Positions 45,601 through 54,565 of a DNA stretch of 64,000 nt are shown here, one piece after another; the first letter of the stretch is position 1, and every line of letters begins with the position of its first letter. Origin of the DNA: Lathyrus oleraceus (Eukaryota; Streptophyta; Magnoliopsida; Fabales; Fabaceae); assembly GCF_024323335.1 (NCBI RefSeq), contig NC_066583.1, forward strand, positions 272,808,916 to 272,872,915, in the 5' to 3' direction. The position numbers and the translations under genes were made by a program. The notes below the pieces were generated by a model, which worked only from the letters and a program-made list of their open reading frames with translations, searched no databases and was not told the origin of the DNA.

Positions 45601-47099
45601 ATTGGCTTGAATAATTGTGTCTGTATTTCTTGATTTTCATTGCCCTAGTTCCTTTTGTCCAATTGAGCTGAAAATTGACATGCTATACCTTGAATAGGTC
45701 TTGTTTAGGTGTGAATTATTTGAGGATTTTTGGAATTATTTTGGTATGCTTTTGATGGAATTCATTCTGTTTGGACATTGGATGTTCCATTTGACCTAGT
45801 TTGTGATGTTTTGGTCATGAAATGAATATGGTGAATGATATGAGTATGGGATCAATTGCATTTGCTTTCTATTTGCATTAATTTGGTTTTGGTTGAGAAT
45901 TGTTTGCTGTTTAGAATTTTTTCTCCCTTTTGGACCCTAGGCTTGGCCTAGTGGTCCAGTTTCTCACATTTGGTTTGACTTTTCAGGATGAAATGCACAA
46001 TGCTTAAGGAGAATGCTTCAAGTCAATTAAATTGAGATTGTTTGGTGTTGAGAACTAATTTGACTTTGTTTTGTAGGTTGTGAAGCTTGAGCTTGAGCTT
46101 ATAGCTTGCACTTATGTGCATTAACCTGTGTTGCTTAATCTGTATAGTCTGACTGATTAACATTTGCTGTTTATTGTTGTTTGTCTGAGTACTGATGATA
46201 CTTGATTGATTTCAGGTACATTTAGTCGCTTATAGTTCTTTAAGAACTTGCTTGCTGCTGCTTGGTTTTTAACCCACTTGAGGTAGGACTTCTATTCTTC
46301 ATGTAGTCTGGAAGACCCGACCTGTTACTTGGCCGGGCAACTGTCTGAAGTCCTCCTTAAGAGGTGATGTTTGTGGTTGTTTACATTTGTGCCCAAGCAG
46401 GTGAAGACCTCTATGAGGCAATTGGTGGATCAAAGGGATATGCAATCTATCCCCCACTATTCTGTGAGTCGTCCCTCTGCTCACACGGCTGTGTGTTGAT
46501 GCATTGGGACACAAACCCAAGATCCTGTGCTGTTGCACAATCGAGTCAGAGTCTTTGAGCGTAGAAGGGTCCCTCCATTCTGGACCCACGCTCCTTTGTC
46601 TGAAGCTCTCCCTGGTCAGGGATAAGAGCTGTGAGGTCTCATCCTCACTTCACCCTTTCATCTGCTTCACCTTAGCCTCGTAATGGCAAGGTTAAGAGCG
46701 AATAATACCCATGTACAGATGACTTGCTTCGGCAGTCAAACCCATTGTTTGAGCCTCACTTGACTGGTTATAGTGTGTGCTATGTGAATATTTGCTTGAA
46801 ATGCTTGTTTTGATCTGTATGCTTGTATGCTTGCTTTCTTCCTGGATAGGATTAGCTTGCAGTTGTGCAAGTAGGTAGAAACCTGAACATAGGGTAATGA
46901 TGCATGACAACACTAGGCTCGAGTCCAGCTCCCTGGTAGTGTGTCTTCCCTCGGTTTCTGGCTAGATTTTCTTTCCCTTGAGGGGGAACTATATCGCCCT
47001 GATCCTTGTTCCAGACGAGGTATGTAGGCAGGAGGTCGTGCGAGACCTCTCCGGGCACTTTTTTTTCTTTTTGTGTGTGTTTACTTGTCATCTAATTGC

Positions 47100-47306
47100 G
47101 TGTTTTGGTTCGGATGCTGACGTAAGTCCAGTGATTGGCTGTCGGGCTCCACGTTTGCCCTTGTGAGTGTGTTTTGGTTCGGATGCTGACGTAAGTCCAA
47201 TGATTGGCTGTTGGGCTCCACGTTTGCCCTTGTGAGTGTGTTTTGGTTCGGATGCTGACGTAAGTCCAATGATTGGCTGTTGGGCTCCATGTTTGCCATC
47301 TGTTTG
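47100..47306 (+). repeat. Three 69-bp tandem repeats in the Ogre-3 LTR
   Basis: Units start at 47100, 47169 and 47238 (TGTTTTGGTTCGGATGCTGA...). The length is divisible by three, so reverse-strand frames stay open across them; these are not genes. Confidence 0.85.
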
Positions 47307-47499
47307 TGTGTTTTGTGTTGTTTGGTGTGCGTAAGCCGAACTACAGTGGCTCTGATTCTTGTTCCAGACAAGATATGTAGGCATAGGATGCGACGTCCTA
47401 TCGAGCTCCCTTCTGTTAACCCCACCTGCGTTCCCTGTGTGTGTGTGTGATGTTTAGCAACCTATTCTTTATTTTAGAACGTGACTCCCCGTCGAGTAC

Positions 47500-47546
47500 G
47501 ACGGACGTGAGGGGTGCTAATACCTTCCCCTTGCGTAACCGACTCC
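47500..47546 (+). promoter_or_regulatory. LTR block conserved among the three Ogre elements
   Basis: GGGTGCTAATACCTTCCCCT plus TGCGTAA here corresponds to GGGTGCTAATACCTTCCCCT in Ogre-1 (19252-19290 and 36719-36757) and to GGGTGCTAACACCTTCCCTT in Ogre-2 (21141-21180 and 30512-30551). It always lies about 150-215 bp before the LTR end, while flanking LTR sequence is not alignable by eye. The role is unknown: candidate R/U5 or 3'-end-processing signal. Confidence 0.7.
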
Positions 47547-47635
47547 CTTACCCTTTCTCTTTGGTCGCGAGACCATTTCCTTTCCAGGTTTCTCTGAGCG
47601 TTTCCTTTCCCTATTTTGGGATAAATAACGCGCAG

Positions 47636-47646
47636 TGGCGGCTCTG
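47636..47646 (+). promoter_or_regulatory. PBS-like copy inside the LTR
   Basis: TGGCGGCTCTG, 10 of 11 with the start of the PBS, about 51-61 nt before the LTR end. Ogre-1 (19140-19150, 36607-36617) has TGGCGACTCTG exactly, and Ogre-2 (21055-21064, 30426-30435) has TGGCGACTCT, at 55-80 nt from the LTR end. Confidence 0.6.
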
Positions 47647-47699
47647 TGTTGTGTTTTTATTCGAGCCTCGCCGGTTGTTTTTTCGCAGGATGCGACAGC

Positions 47700-47717
47700 T
47701 GGCGACTCTGCTGGGGA
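47700..47717 (+). other. Primer binding site of Ogre-3 (tRNA-Arg-like)
   Basis: TGGCGACTCTGCTGGGGA, two bases after the LTR end. It is identical to the sites in Ogre-1 and Ogre-2. Confidence 0.9.
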
Positions 47718-48785
47718 CTTATAGGATGTTGACCTGTGCTGGTCCATCGTCCCTGAGCGAGTCTTTCCTAGCGTTCTAGGATAGTTTAGGTTGCTTGTGT
47801 TGTTTGATTTATTGCATTTATTATTCTAACCAGTGTATATATTTGCATTAATATTTGCATGCATCATACTATCATGTTGCCGTCCTCTGTGCAGGTGGTT
47901 CCTCTGTTTGGGGTGGGTGTTCTGAGTGGGGCTAAAACCCAGGCCCGAGTATACACCTAGGATTAGTGTGGTCTCATGTTGCCTCCTTCATGTTAAGTCA
48001 ACATGTGCCTGGCAGCATGATGTACCACAAGCCGGACGAGGTTCATTTGATAGTGCTTGCCTCTGTGGATATTCCACTTTGGTTGAGTTACTTCATCTGG
48101 ACTATTGACTCTGGTGACCGATCATTTCCCGGATCTTTGGTTCAGACGATCTCAGGAGAGCTACAATGGCACACCCGAAAGGGCAAACCCATTGAGTATC
48201 TCTGCCCGATTGTCGAGACTATTATCCGCCTTAGGATGACCTGTTTAGAATTTACCTGTGAGGGGAGGGTGATTCTTGCAGATGCATGTTCAGATGGTGA
48301 CTCAGATGGTGACCTTTTGTTCCGTGGATCAGAGTCATATTTATAAGTCGGATTTATGCCCATTTATGTCAAAGAGACGCCGGAGTGCTGTCCGAGATTT
48401 ATCAGTGGGGATCCGTTTATTTCAGGATTCCCCGGGCCGAGTTATTTATCAGTGGGGATCCGTTTATTTCGGGATTCCCCGGGCCGATTCAGATAATGAT
48501 GGGTACCTGATCAGAGATTGATGATGATGATGATGATGATGATGTATTTCCCGTTTATTTCGGAACCCGTGGGTCAGATTGGTGGTTACCAGTTTCCTCA
48601 GATGGTTATGATCAGTTCAGAAACCAGGTTTCAGTGCAGATGATCAGATGGCTTGGAGGATGGCAACGCATTGCATTCATTCATCAACATCATTACATCT
48701 TGCATTAATTGCATCTAACATATGTTTACCCATATGCAGGGACATTTTTGACCGAGATCCTGGTTGAGAGACTTCCTGTTCAGAT
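47718..48785 (+). other. Ogre-3 leader before ORF1
   Basis: About 1.07 kb. It has a two-copy repeat TATCAGTGGGGATCCGTTTA (about 48397-48485) and a (GAT)n microsatellite at 48520-48545. A short open stretch (47966-48346) looks incidental. Confidence 0.6.
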
Positions 48786-50486
48786 ATGAGGACCGGTCTG
48801 AAAGACAACATTGCCTACAGTTTCTTCGATCCTGAGATTGGTGTGCTGAAGGAGATGATAGCATTGATTACTCCCGACCATGTGGGGATGCTCAGAGAGG
48901 CATACGGTAGTATCCTGAAGACGGTTTTCAGACTCACAGACAGTGACAGAAGTGCCATTCATACTCTTCTCCAGTTCTATGATCCAGGGCTGAGGTGTTT
49001 CGTATTTCCAGATTATCTGTTGGGACCTCTGATGGAGGACTATGCTAGCATCCTGGGTATGCAGATCCGTGATCAGATTCCTTTTCATGTCACTAGGGTA
49101 GAGCCTGATGTCCTGGGGATTTCTCGTGCTCTTTATTTGAGTCCGGAAATGGTCAAGGCAGGATTGAAGGAAAAGGGGAAATTACCTGGATTTCATTTGA
49201 GTTTCCTGGCGGCTAATGCCAAGGAACATGCTGTTATGGGTAATTGGAAGACGGTTTGTGCTCTGATTGCTGTGAGCATTTATGGGATTGTTCTGTTTCC
49301 TAATCAGAAGAATTTTGTAGACCATAATGCTGTCAGATTATTCATGCAGAGAAACCCTATTCCTACTCTGATCGGAGATGTATACTACTCGGTTCATAAC
49401 AGGAACGAGAAGCGGCGTGGGGGTTTGGTCAGGTGCTGTTCTCAGTTACTCTTCAGGTGGTTTATGGGGTATTTGCCTTCCAGAGGTGCTTTTGCTCATC
49501 TTGATCCTTCGGGCAAGTGGTCCTTCAGGTTGATGGGTTTGCGGGCTGATGATATTGCATGGACTCATATTGGTTTGGCTGGCCGGGATTTCATATATAG
49601 TTGTGGGAGTTTACCTAATGTGCCTCTTGTGGGGGTTCAGGGTTGCATCAATTACAACCCGGTGCTTCTCAGGAGACAGATGGGGTTTGCTGTAGAGGGT
49701 CCTCCTCTCGGGCGGGAGATTCAGGAGTCCTTTTACTTCCCGATTGAGGGCAATCAGACCAAGCTGAGGCAGGTATTGGATGAGTGGCGAGATATCCGGA
49801 GGAAGGGTAAGGTTCCTTATGGTAAAGTCAACTGCCGGTATTTTCCATTATTTGAGGATTGGTTGCGGAAAAGAATTGAGATTACATTTCTGCCATTTCC
49901 TGGAGGTGATCTTGGGTGTCATATGATCGAGGGTCCAAGTTCTTCTGTCAGTATGGAAGAATTCCTCGAGATGAAGAGAGCCAGAGATCAGTTACTTGTA
50001 GAGAAAGCTGAATTGGAGAGGAGTGTTGCTCGGTTTCAGATAGCCAATCAGGAGATCAAAGTGAAGATGGAATATCAAGACAAGCGACATGCCTTGGAAG
50101 CAAAGCGCTTTGAGATGGATACTACCTATTATGGGAAGATTAGTCAAGCCTTAGCATCGTCCAACAGGGAGCACGACATCACCAAAGAGAGATTGGCTAG
50201 AGCTTCAAAAGTCATTGAAGATGAGAAGAGGAGGCAGATTCTCGTGAAGGATCAGAGAGATGCTAGAGCCCGGAGCCTTGCTACAGAGTGGGAAGCAGAG
50301 AAAGCGAAGATCATGGCAGAGAGAGATCACTACAGGGCTGAGAGGGATCACTACTTCAGGCAGATGAAGATTCATCAGAAAGAAGTGGGGAGATTGCAGC
50401 AGGAGAACACCGAGCTCAGGTTCGCCGCAGAGTTCGCGAAGATGGAAGATGAGATAGGGCCATCTGTGGGACCCTCATCCAGCTAG
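48786..50486 (+). CDS. Ogre-3 ORF1 protein
   Basis: Open over 566 codons from ATG 48786, between the leader and gag. The N-terminal two thirds (about 1-390) align with the Ogre-2 ORF1, including FYDPGLRCFVFPDY, RNPIPTLIGDVYYSVHNR, LFRWFMGYLP and PNVPLVGVQGCINYNP. The C-terminal third (about 395-555) is a long charged coiled coil, much longer than in Ogre-2. The FPDY...LGMQIRDQIPF segment is reminiscent of the plant mobile domain core. It is established that Ogre elements carry such an ORF1, with unknown role. No catalytic motif or membrane segment is visible. Confidence 0.9.
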   Translation: MRTGLKDNIAYSFFDPEIGVLKEMIALITPDHVGMLREAYGSILKTVFRLTDSDRSAIHTLLQFYDPGLRCFVFPDYLLGPLMEDYASILGMQIRDQIPFHVTRVEPDVLGISRALYLSPEMVKAGLKEKGKLPGFHLSFLAANAKEHAVMGNWKTVCALIAVSIYGIVLFPNQKNFVDHNAVRLFMQRNPIPTLIGDVYYSVHNRNEKRRGGLVRCCSQLLFRWFMGYLPSRGAFAHLDPSGKWSFRLMGLRADDIAWTHIGLAGRDFIYSCGSLPNVPLVGVQGCINYNPVLLRRQMGFAVEGPPLGREIQESFYFPIEGNQTKLRQVLDEWRDIRRKGKVPYGKVNCRYFPLFEDWLRKRIEITFLPFPGGDLGCHMIEGPSSSVSMEEFLEMKRARDQLLVEKAELERSVARFQIANQEIKVKMEYQDKRHALEAKRFEMDTTYYGKISQALASSNREHDITKERLARASKVIEDEKRRQILVKDQRDARARSLATEWEAEKAKIMAERDHYRAERDHYFRQMKIHQKEVGRLQQENTELRFAAEFAKMEDEIGPSVGPSSS

Positions 50487-50838
50487 ATCTTTCATTTGTG
50501 TGGATTACCGTCAGGCTTGTTGACGGAATCTACTTGCTTGTATTTCTTTCCTGATTCTGGAGGATTGTATTTGAATTCTATCTGGTTTGATGTATGACTA
50601 CGGCACTGTTTGTGCACTTTTGGTTATGTGATGGTGATTTTTCATTCAGTGATTGATCTTCAAGCTTTATTTGCTTTACCGTATGCACTCGCACAAGCAC
50701 ACACATGGTTGAGGGTATCATGCTAAATCGCATATCTCCGAGCCGCACGATGAAATCAAACGCTGAATATAAGAATCTTGCTGCCAGATTATTATTTGTC
50801 TTGATGATGCCAGGATCGAGAGATAAAGTGTCCTTCAT

Positions 50839-53800
50839 ATGGATAGACACTGCATCCATGCATTGATCATAATAACCTGTGTTTTATTTTGCAGGTATCT
50901 GTTGCTAACGTGCTTGATTGTTACAGGAATCATTGCTCGCGCTCGCAGAACTGTACCTTTGCACTCAACACGCCCTCACAGATATTATACCAGGCGCAAT
51001 ACTCCCAGACTCATGGAGCTTCCCAGTACAGATCTTCTCGAGTTGAAGGACAAAATGAACGAGCTGATCAACATCATGCAAGGCTTTGCAGTTGGTCAGA
51101 AGGCGTTGGCAGACAAAGTTGAAAAGCTCGAGCGGGCTTCTGCAGCAAACAGCGGGGTTAACCTGGATGGGGTCTCCAACCAGGGGCTGGGATCTCGAGA
51201 TGGTGGAAAAAGGACAACTGTTGGTATTGTGAATAATGCCGGTGGTTTCGGTGGTGCTGCTGGTCAACCGGGGCCGAGTCAGAATTTGAAGGACAATATG
51301 GTGCCTCCATTCTATGGGTTTGATGAAGACCAGGAGGAAGACAAGGAGGCTGACCAGTTTTCAATGCAGAATGAACCGTTCGTTCCCTACAGTGCTCCAC
51401 CTCAGAACAAGGAGATTCAGCTGCTGGCTGAAAAGATTAGAGTGTTGGAGAGCTATGCCACTCCTGGGGTGGTCAATATGTCCAATATGGGGCTTGTGGA
51501 GGGGATTGTGATCCCACAGAAGTTCAAGGCGCCCACATTCGACAGATATAATGGAAGTTCTTGCCCGGAGACGCATCTTCAGGCCTTTGTCCGCAAAATT
51601 TCTGCATACACAATGGATCAGAAGCTGTGGATGTACTTCTTCCAGGACAGCCTGTCCGGAGGTTCTCTGGAATGGTATACCAAGTTGAAATCTTCTGATA
51701 TTAAAAACTGGCAGGATCTTGGGGATGCTTTCTTCAAGCAATATCAGTTTAATGCTGACATGGCTCCGAGCCGTACCCAGTTGCAGGGTATGTCTCAGAA
51801 AAACAATGAAGGATTTAAAGAGTATGCCCAGCGGTGGAGGGAATTGGCTGCAAGAGTGCAACCTCCTCTGGTTGATCGTGAGATGTCAGATCTGTTTATG
51901 GGAACTTTGCAAGGGCCGTTTGCTGAGAGAATGGTTGGTTGTCCGGTGACTAACTTCTCAGATATTGTGGTAGCGGGAGAAAGAATAGAGAGCTGGTTGA
52001 AGCTTGGTAAGATTCAGGGTACTGCGTCTTCTTCTTCTTCAAGTTCGAAGAAGCCATTCGTTAATGGTGGCCAGAGGAAGAAGGAAGGGGATACTAGCGT
52101 TGTCTACACTCAACGAGGACCCAGTAGGGATCGTTGCTTTCAGCACACTGCTGCGGTAACCATTCCTGCTGAGCAACAACAACAACCGCAACAGCAACAA
52201 CAGCAACAACAAAGACAACCTTTTCAACAAAGGCCACAGAGGGCCGGATACCAAGTCAGGGGCCGGATGAATGATAGGCAGTTTGACAGGCCTCCGGTGA
52301 CTTATTCTTTTCTGCTGAAGAAATTGCTAGACCTTGGGCTGGTACAGTTGAGGACGCTGGCACCTTTGAGACCTGATCAAAGGCCAGCTAGTTATAATGA
52401 GAACGCGAAATGCGAATTCCATTCGGGTGCTCCCGGACACAATGTTGAGGATTACAAAGCTTTTAAGCACACAGTTCAGGATTTAGTGGATTCTAAGGCA
52501 ATCAATTTTGCACCATCTCCCAATGTAAATGCAAATCCCATGCCCGCGCATGGTCAAAGGGGGGTGAATGCGATCTCTGAGGAGATTCGAGTGGGGTTGT
52601 TGTCTATTGACCAGTTGAGGACTCCGTTGGCTAAGGTCAAAGGGCTGTTGTTGAAGAATGGGGTCAATCCGGGTTGTGGCCATGAGTGTGCTGAGTGCAT
52701 GGTCTCTATTAATGGGTGCTCATTGTTGAGGAAGACTGTTCAGGGTCTAATGGATGATGGGAGTGTTGTGATTGAGAAGGCTGATAAGGAAAAAGAGGAG
52801 GTCTCCACCATAACGATCTATTATGACCCGGTGGATTTGTCGAACCTTGTTGAAGAGGCTCCAGTTACCATCACGGTACCTGGGCCAATTCCTTACGACA
52901 AAGATGATGCCGTGCCGTGGCATTATGGTGGGGAAGTTTACTGTAATGGAGAGAGGGTAGAAGAGCAATCTGCAAGTGAAACCACTATTTCAAAGGTGGA
53001 TAATGCCGGTCCCAGCGGTTTCACTCGCAGTGGAAGGCTGTTTGCTCCCGATGCGTTGAGAAGGGGAGAAGAAGAAAAAGATAAAAAAGAAAAGGCCGAG
53101 GCTTTAGCCAGGGCGAAAGGAAAAGCTGTGGTTGATGATGGTACTCCTGTGATGACACCGGCGCCTGCGAGGTCGGATGAAAAATTTGATGATGATGCTG
53201 AAGAATTTCTGAGGATCATCAAAAAGTCAGAGTATAAGTTGGTTGATCATCTGCAGCAGACTCCTTCTAAAATATCCATTCTGTCATTGCTGTTGAGCTC
53301 TGAGGGGCATAGGGAAGCTTTGTTGAAAATCTTGAAGAAGGCTTATGTTCCTCAGGAAATCACTATAAATCAGTTGGAGACGGTCGTGTCCAACGTGCAT
53401 GCCAGTCATGGGCTGGGTTTCACAGACATGGACCTGACAGTGGATGGGAGGAATCACAATCGGGCATTACACATTGCAATGGAATGTAAAGGAGCCGTGC
53501 TTTCGCATGTGCTGGTTGATACCGGCTCCTCCTTGAATGTGTTGCCAAAGAAGGCTCTTGCAAAGCTGAACTGTGATGGGCTGATTCTCACTCCTACAGA
53601 TTTGATTGTACGGGCTTTTGATGGGTCGAAGCGGGCCGTATTTGGAGAGGTGGAGCTGCCAGTGAAGATTGGACCTGAGGTGTTTAAGTCGACTTTTTAT
53701 GTCATGGATATTCAGCCGGCATACAGTTGCTTGTTGGGTCGCCCATGGATTCATGCTGTTGGGGCAGTTACCTCGACTTTGCATCAGAAACTGAAGTATA

Positions 53801-54297
53801 TCTGGGAAGGTCAAGTCGTCACTGTTTGTGGGGAGGAAGACATATTTGTCAGCCACCTGTCTTCATTCAAATACGTGGAGATGGATGGTGAGATCTGGGA
53901 GACCCCCAGTCAGGCTTTTGAAACTGTCAAGGTGGAGAATGCTCTTTTTGCTAAGGAGGAAGAGAAACCGTCCATTGCTTCGTACAAGCAGGCTGCCGAG
54001 GTGGTTAAGAGTGGAGAGGCTCCTGGTTGGGGCAGAATGATGGAGGTCCCTGCAAAGAAAGACCGATTTGGAGTTGGGTATCAACCGGGCCGAGGCTCAG
54101 GACAAGGAAGAGGACGTCGTACGTCAGTAACCTTCACAAGCGCCGGAATGCTGGATCCGGATCACATCTGTATGATGGGTGAAGATGCTGATAGTGACTG
54201 CGACATTGACCAATGGATAAAGCCGTGCGCACCAGGGATGGGAATCCAGGACTGGAAGGTTGAAGAGATCATCCGGGTCACTCTGCTGGAAGAGTAA
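50839..54297 (+). CDS. Ogre-3 gag-protease polyprotein
   Basis: Open over 1152 codons. The likely initiator is the ATG at 51013 (MELPSTDLLELKD, coiled coil); upstream codons cross splice-acceptor-like TTTTGCAG/TTACAG and are probably not translated as gag. Order in the long frame: coiled coil (about 60-95), capsid-like core (about 220-390, YFFQDSLSGGSLEWYTKLKS, then FKEYAQRWRELAARVQPPL), Gln-rich tract (about 443-470), Cys/His region (about 523, CEFHSGAPGHNVEDYKAFKH), basic/acidic linker, aspartic protease with active-site DTGSS (about 894) and LLGRPW (about 970). The Cys that ends the Cys/His motif in Ogre-1 (ENCKAF) is Tyr here (EDYKAF). The stop at 54295-54297 falls inside the predicted intron, so splicing joins it to pol. 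Confidence 0.92.
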   Translation: MDRHCIHALIIITCVLFCRYLLLTCLIVTGIIARARRTVPLHSTRPHRYYTRRNTPRLMELPSTDLLELKDKMNELINIMQGFAVGQKALADKVEKLERASAANSGVNLDGVSNQGLGSRDGGKRTTVGIVNNAGGFGGAAGQPGPSQNLKDNMVPPFYGFDEDQEEDKEADQFSMQNEPFVPYSAPPQNKEIQLLAEKIRVLESYATPGVVNMSNMGLVEGIVIPQKFKAPTFDRYNGSSCPETHLQAFVRKISAYTMDQKLWMYFFQDSLSGGSLEWYTKLKSSDIKNWQDLGDAFFKQYQFNADMAPSRTQLQGMSQKNNEGFKEYAQRWRELAARVQPPLVDREMSDLFMGTLQGPFAERMVGCPVTNFSDIVVAGERIESWLKLGKIQGTASSSSSSSKKPFVNGGQRKKEGDTSVVYTQRGPSRDRCFQHTAAVTIPAEQQQQPQQQQQQQQRQPFQQRPQRAGYQVRGRMNDRQFDRPPVTYSFLLKKLLDLGLVQLRTLAPLRPDQRPASYNENAKCEFHSGAPGHNVEDYKAFKHTVQDLVDSKAINFAPSPNVNANPMPAHGQRGVNAISEEIRVGLLSIDQLRTPLAKVKGLLLKNGVNPGCGHECAECMVSINGCSLLRKTVQGLMDDGSVVIEKADKEKEEVSTITIYYDPVDLSNLVEEAPVTITVPGPIPYDKDDAVPWHYGGEVYCNGERVEEQSASETTISKVDNAGPSGFTRSGRLFAPDALRRGEEEKDKKEKAEALARAKGKAVVDDGTPVMTPAPARSDEKFDDDAEEFLRIIKKSEYKLVDHLQQTPSKISILSLLLSSEGHREALLKILKKAYVPQEITINQLETVVSNVHASHGLGFTDMDLTVDGRNHNRALHIAMECKGAVLSHVLVDTGSSLNVLPKKALAKLNCDGLILTPTDLIVRAFDGSKRAVFGEVELPVKIGPEVFKSTFYVMDIQPAYSCLLGRPWIHAVGAVTSTLHQKLKYIWEGQVVTVCGEEDIFVSHLSSFKYVEMDGEIWETPSQAFETVKVENALFAKEEEKPSIASYKQAAEVVKSGEAPGWGRMMEVPAKKDRFGVGYQPGRGSGQGRGRRTSVTFTSAGMLDPDHICMMGEDADSDCDIDQWIKPCAPGMGIQDWKVEEIIRVTLLEE

Positions 54298-54565
54298 TAT
54301 TTTTCTTGTTTTAGTCTTACATGCATGCAAACCATACGTGTTGCCCGACACATAATGGTTCATTGTAAGGGCCACCTCATGTCATAAATTTGCACTTCTG
54401 CATCATTAATAAAAGGATGTTTTTCAATTAAAAGCGGTGTTCCCTGTTTTTCATTTATTTTTGCAGTTTAAAAATAAAAACAAATTAAAATGGCAATGTT
54501 TTCATTTTTCTTTTCAATTTTCTCACACCGGTTCTAAAGCAATGCATGAATCAACATTCATGCAG
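54294..54565 (+). other. Predicted Ogre intron joining gag-protease to pol
   Basis: Donor GA/GTAATA at 54293/54294 overlaps the gag-pro stop. Acceptor ATGCAG/A ends at 54565 after a pyrimidine-rich stretch (54505-54530). Removing these 272 bp deletes the stop and the frame change, giving ...LLE-E-CDSSPDL... in the pol frame. A short intron at this place is a known Ogre feature; the exact sites are my inference. Confidence 0.75.

Larger units (their letters stand above)
42604..47697 (+). repeat. 5' LTR of Ogre-3 (5094 bp)
   Basis: Starts TGTAACACCTC and ends GATGCGACA. Its first 2473 bp match 61528-64000 with about ten single-base differences noticed. It carries a 69-bp x3 repeat (47100-47306), the conserved block (47500-47546) and a PBS-like copy (47636-47646). 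Confidence 0.93.

Noticed and set aside
47081..47425. Minus-strand repeat protein frames in the Ogre-3 LTR
   Set aside because: They come from the 69-bp tandem repeats, whose length is divisible by three.
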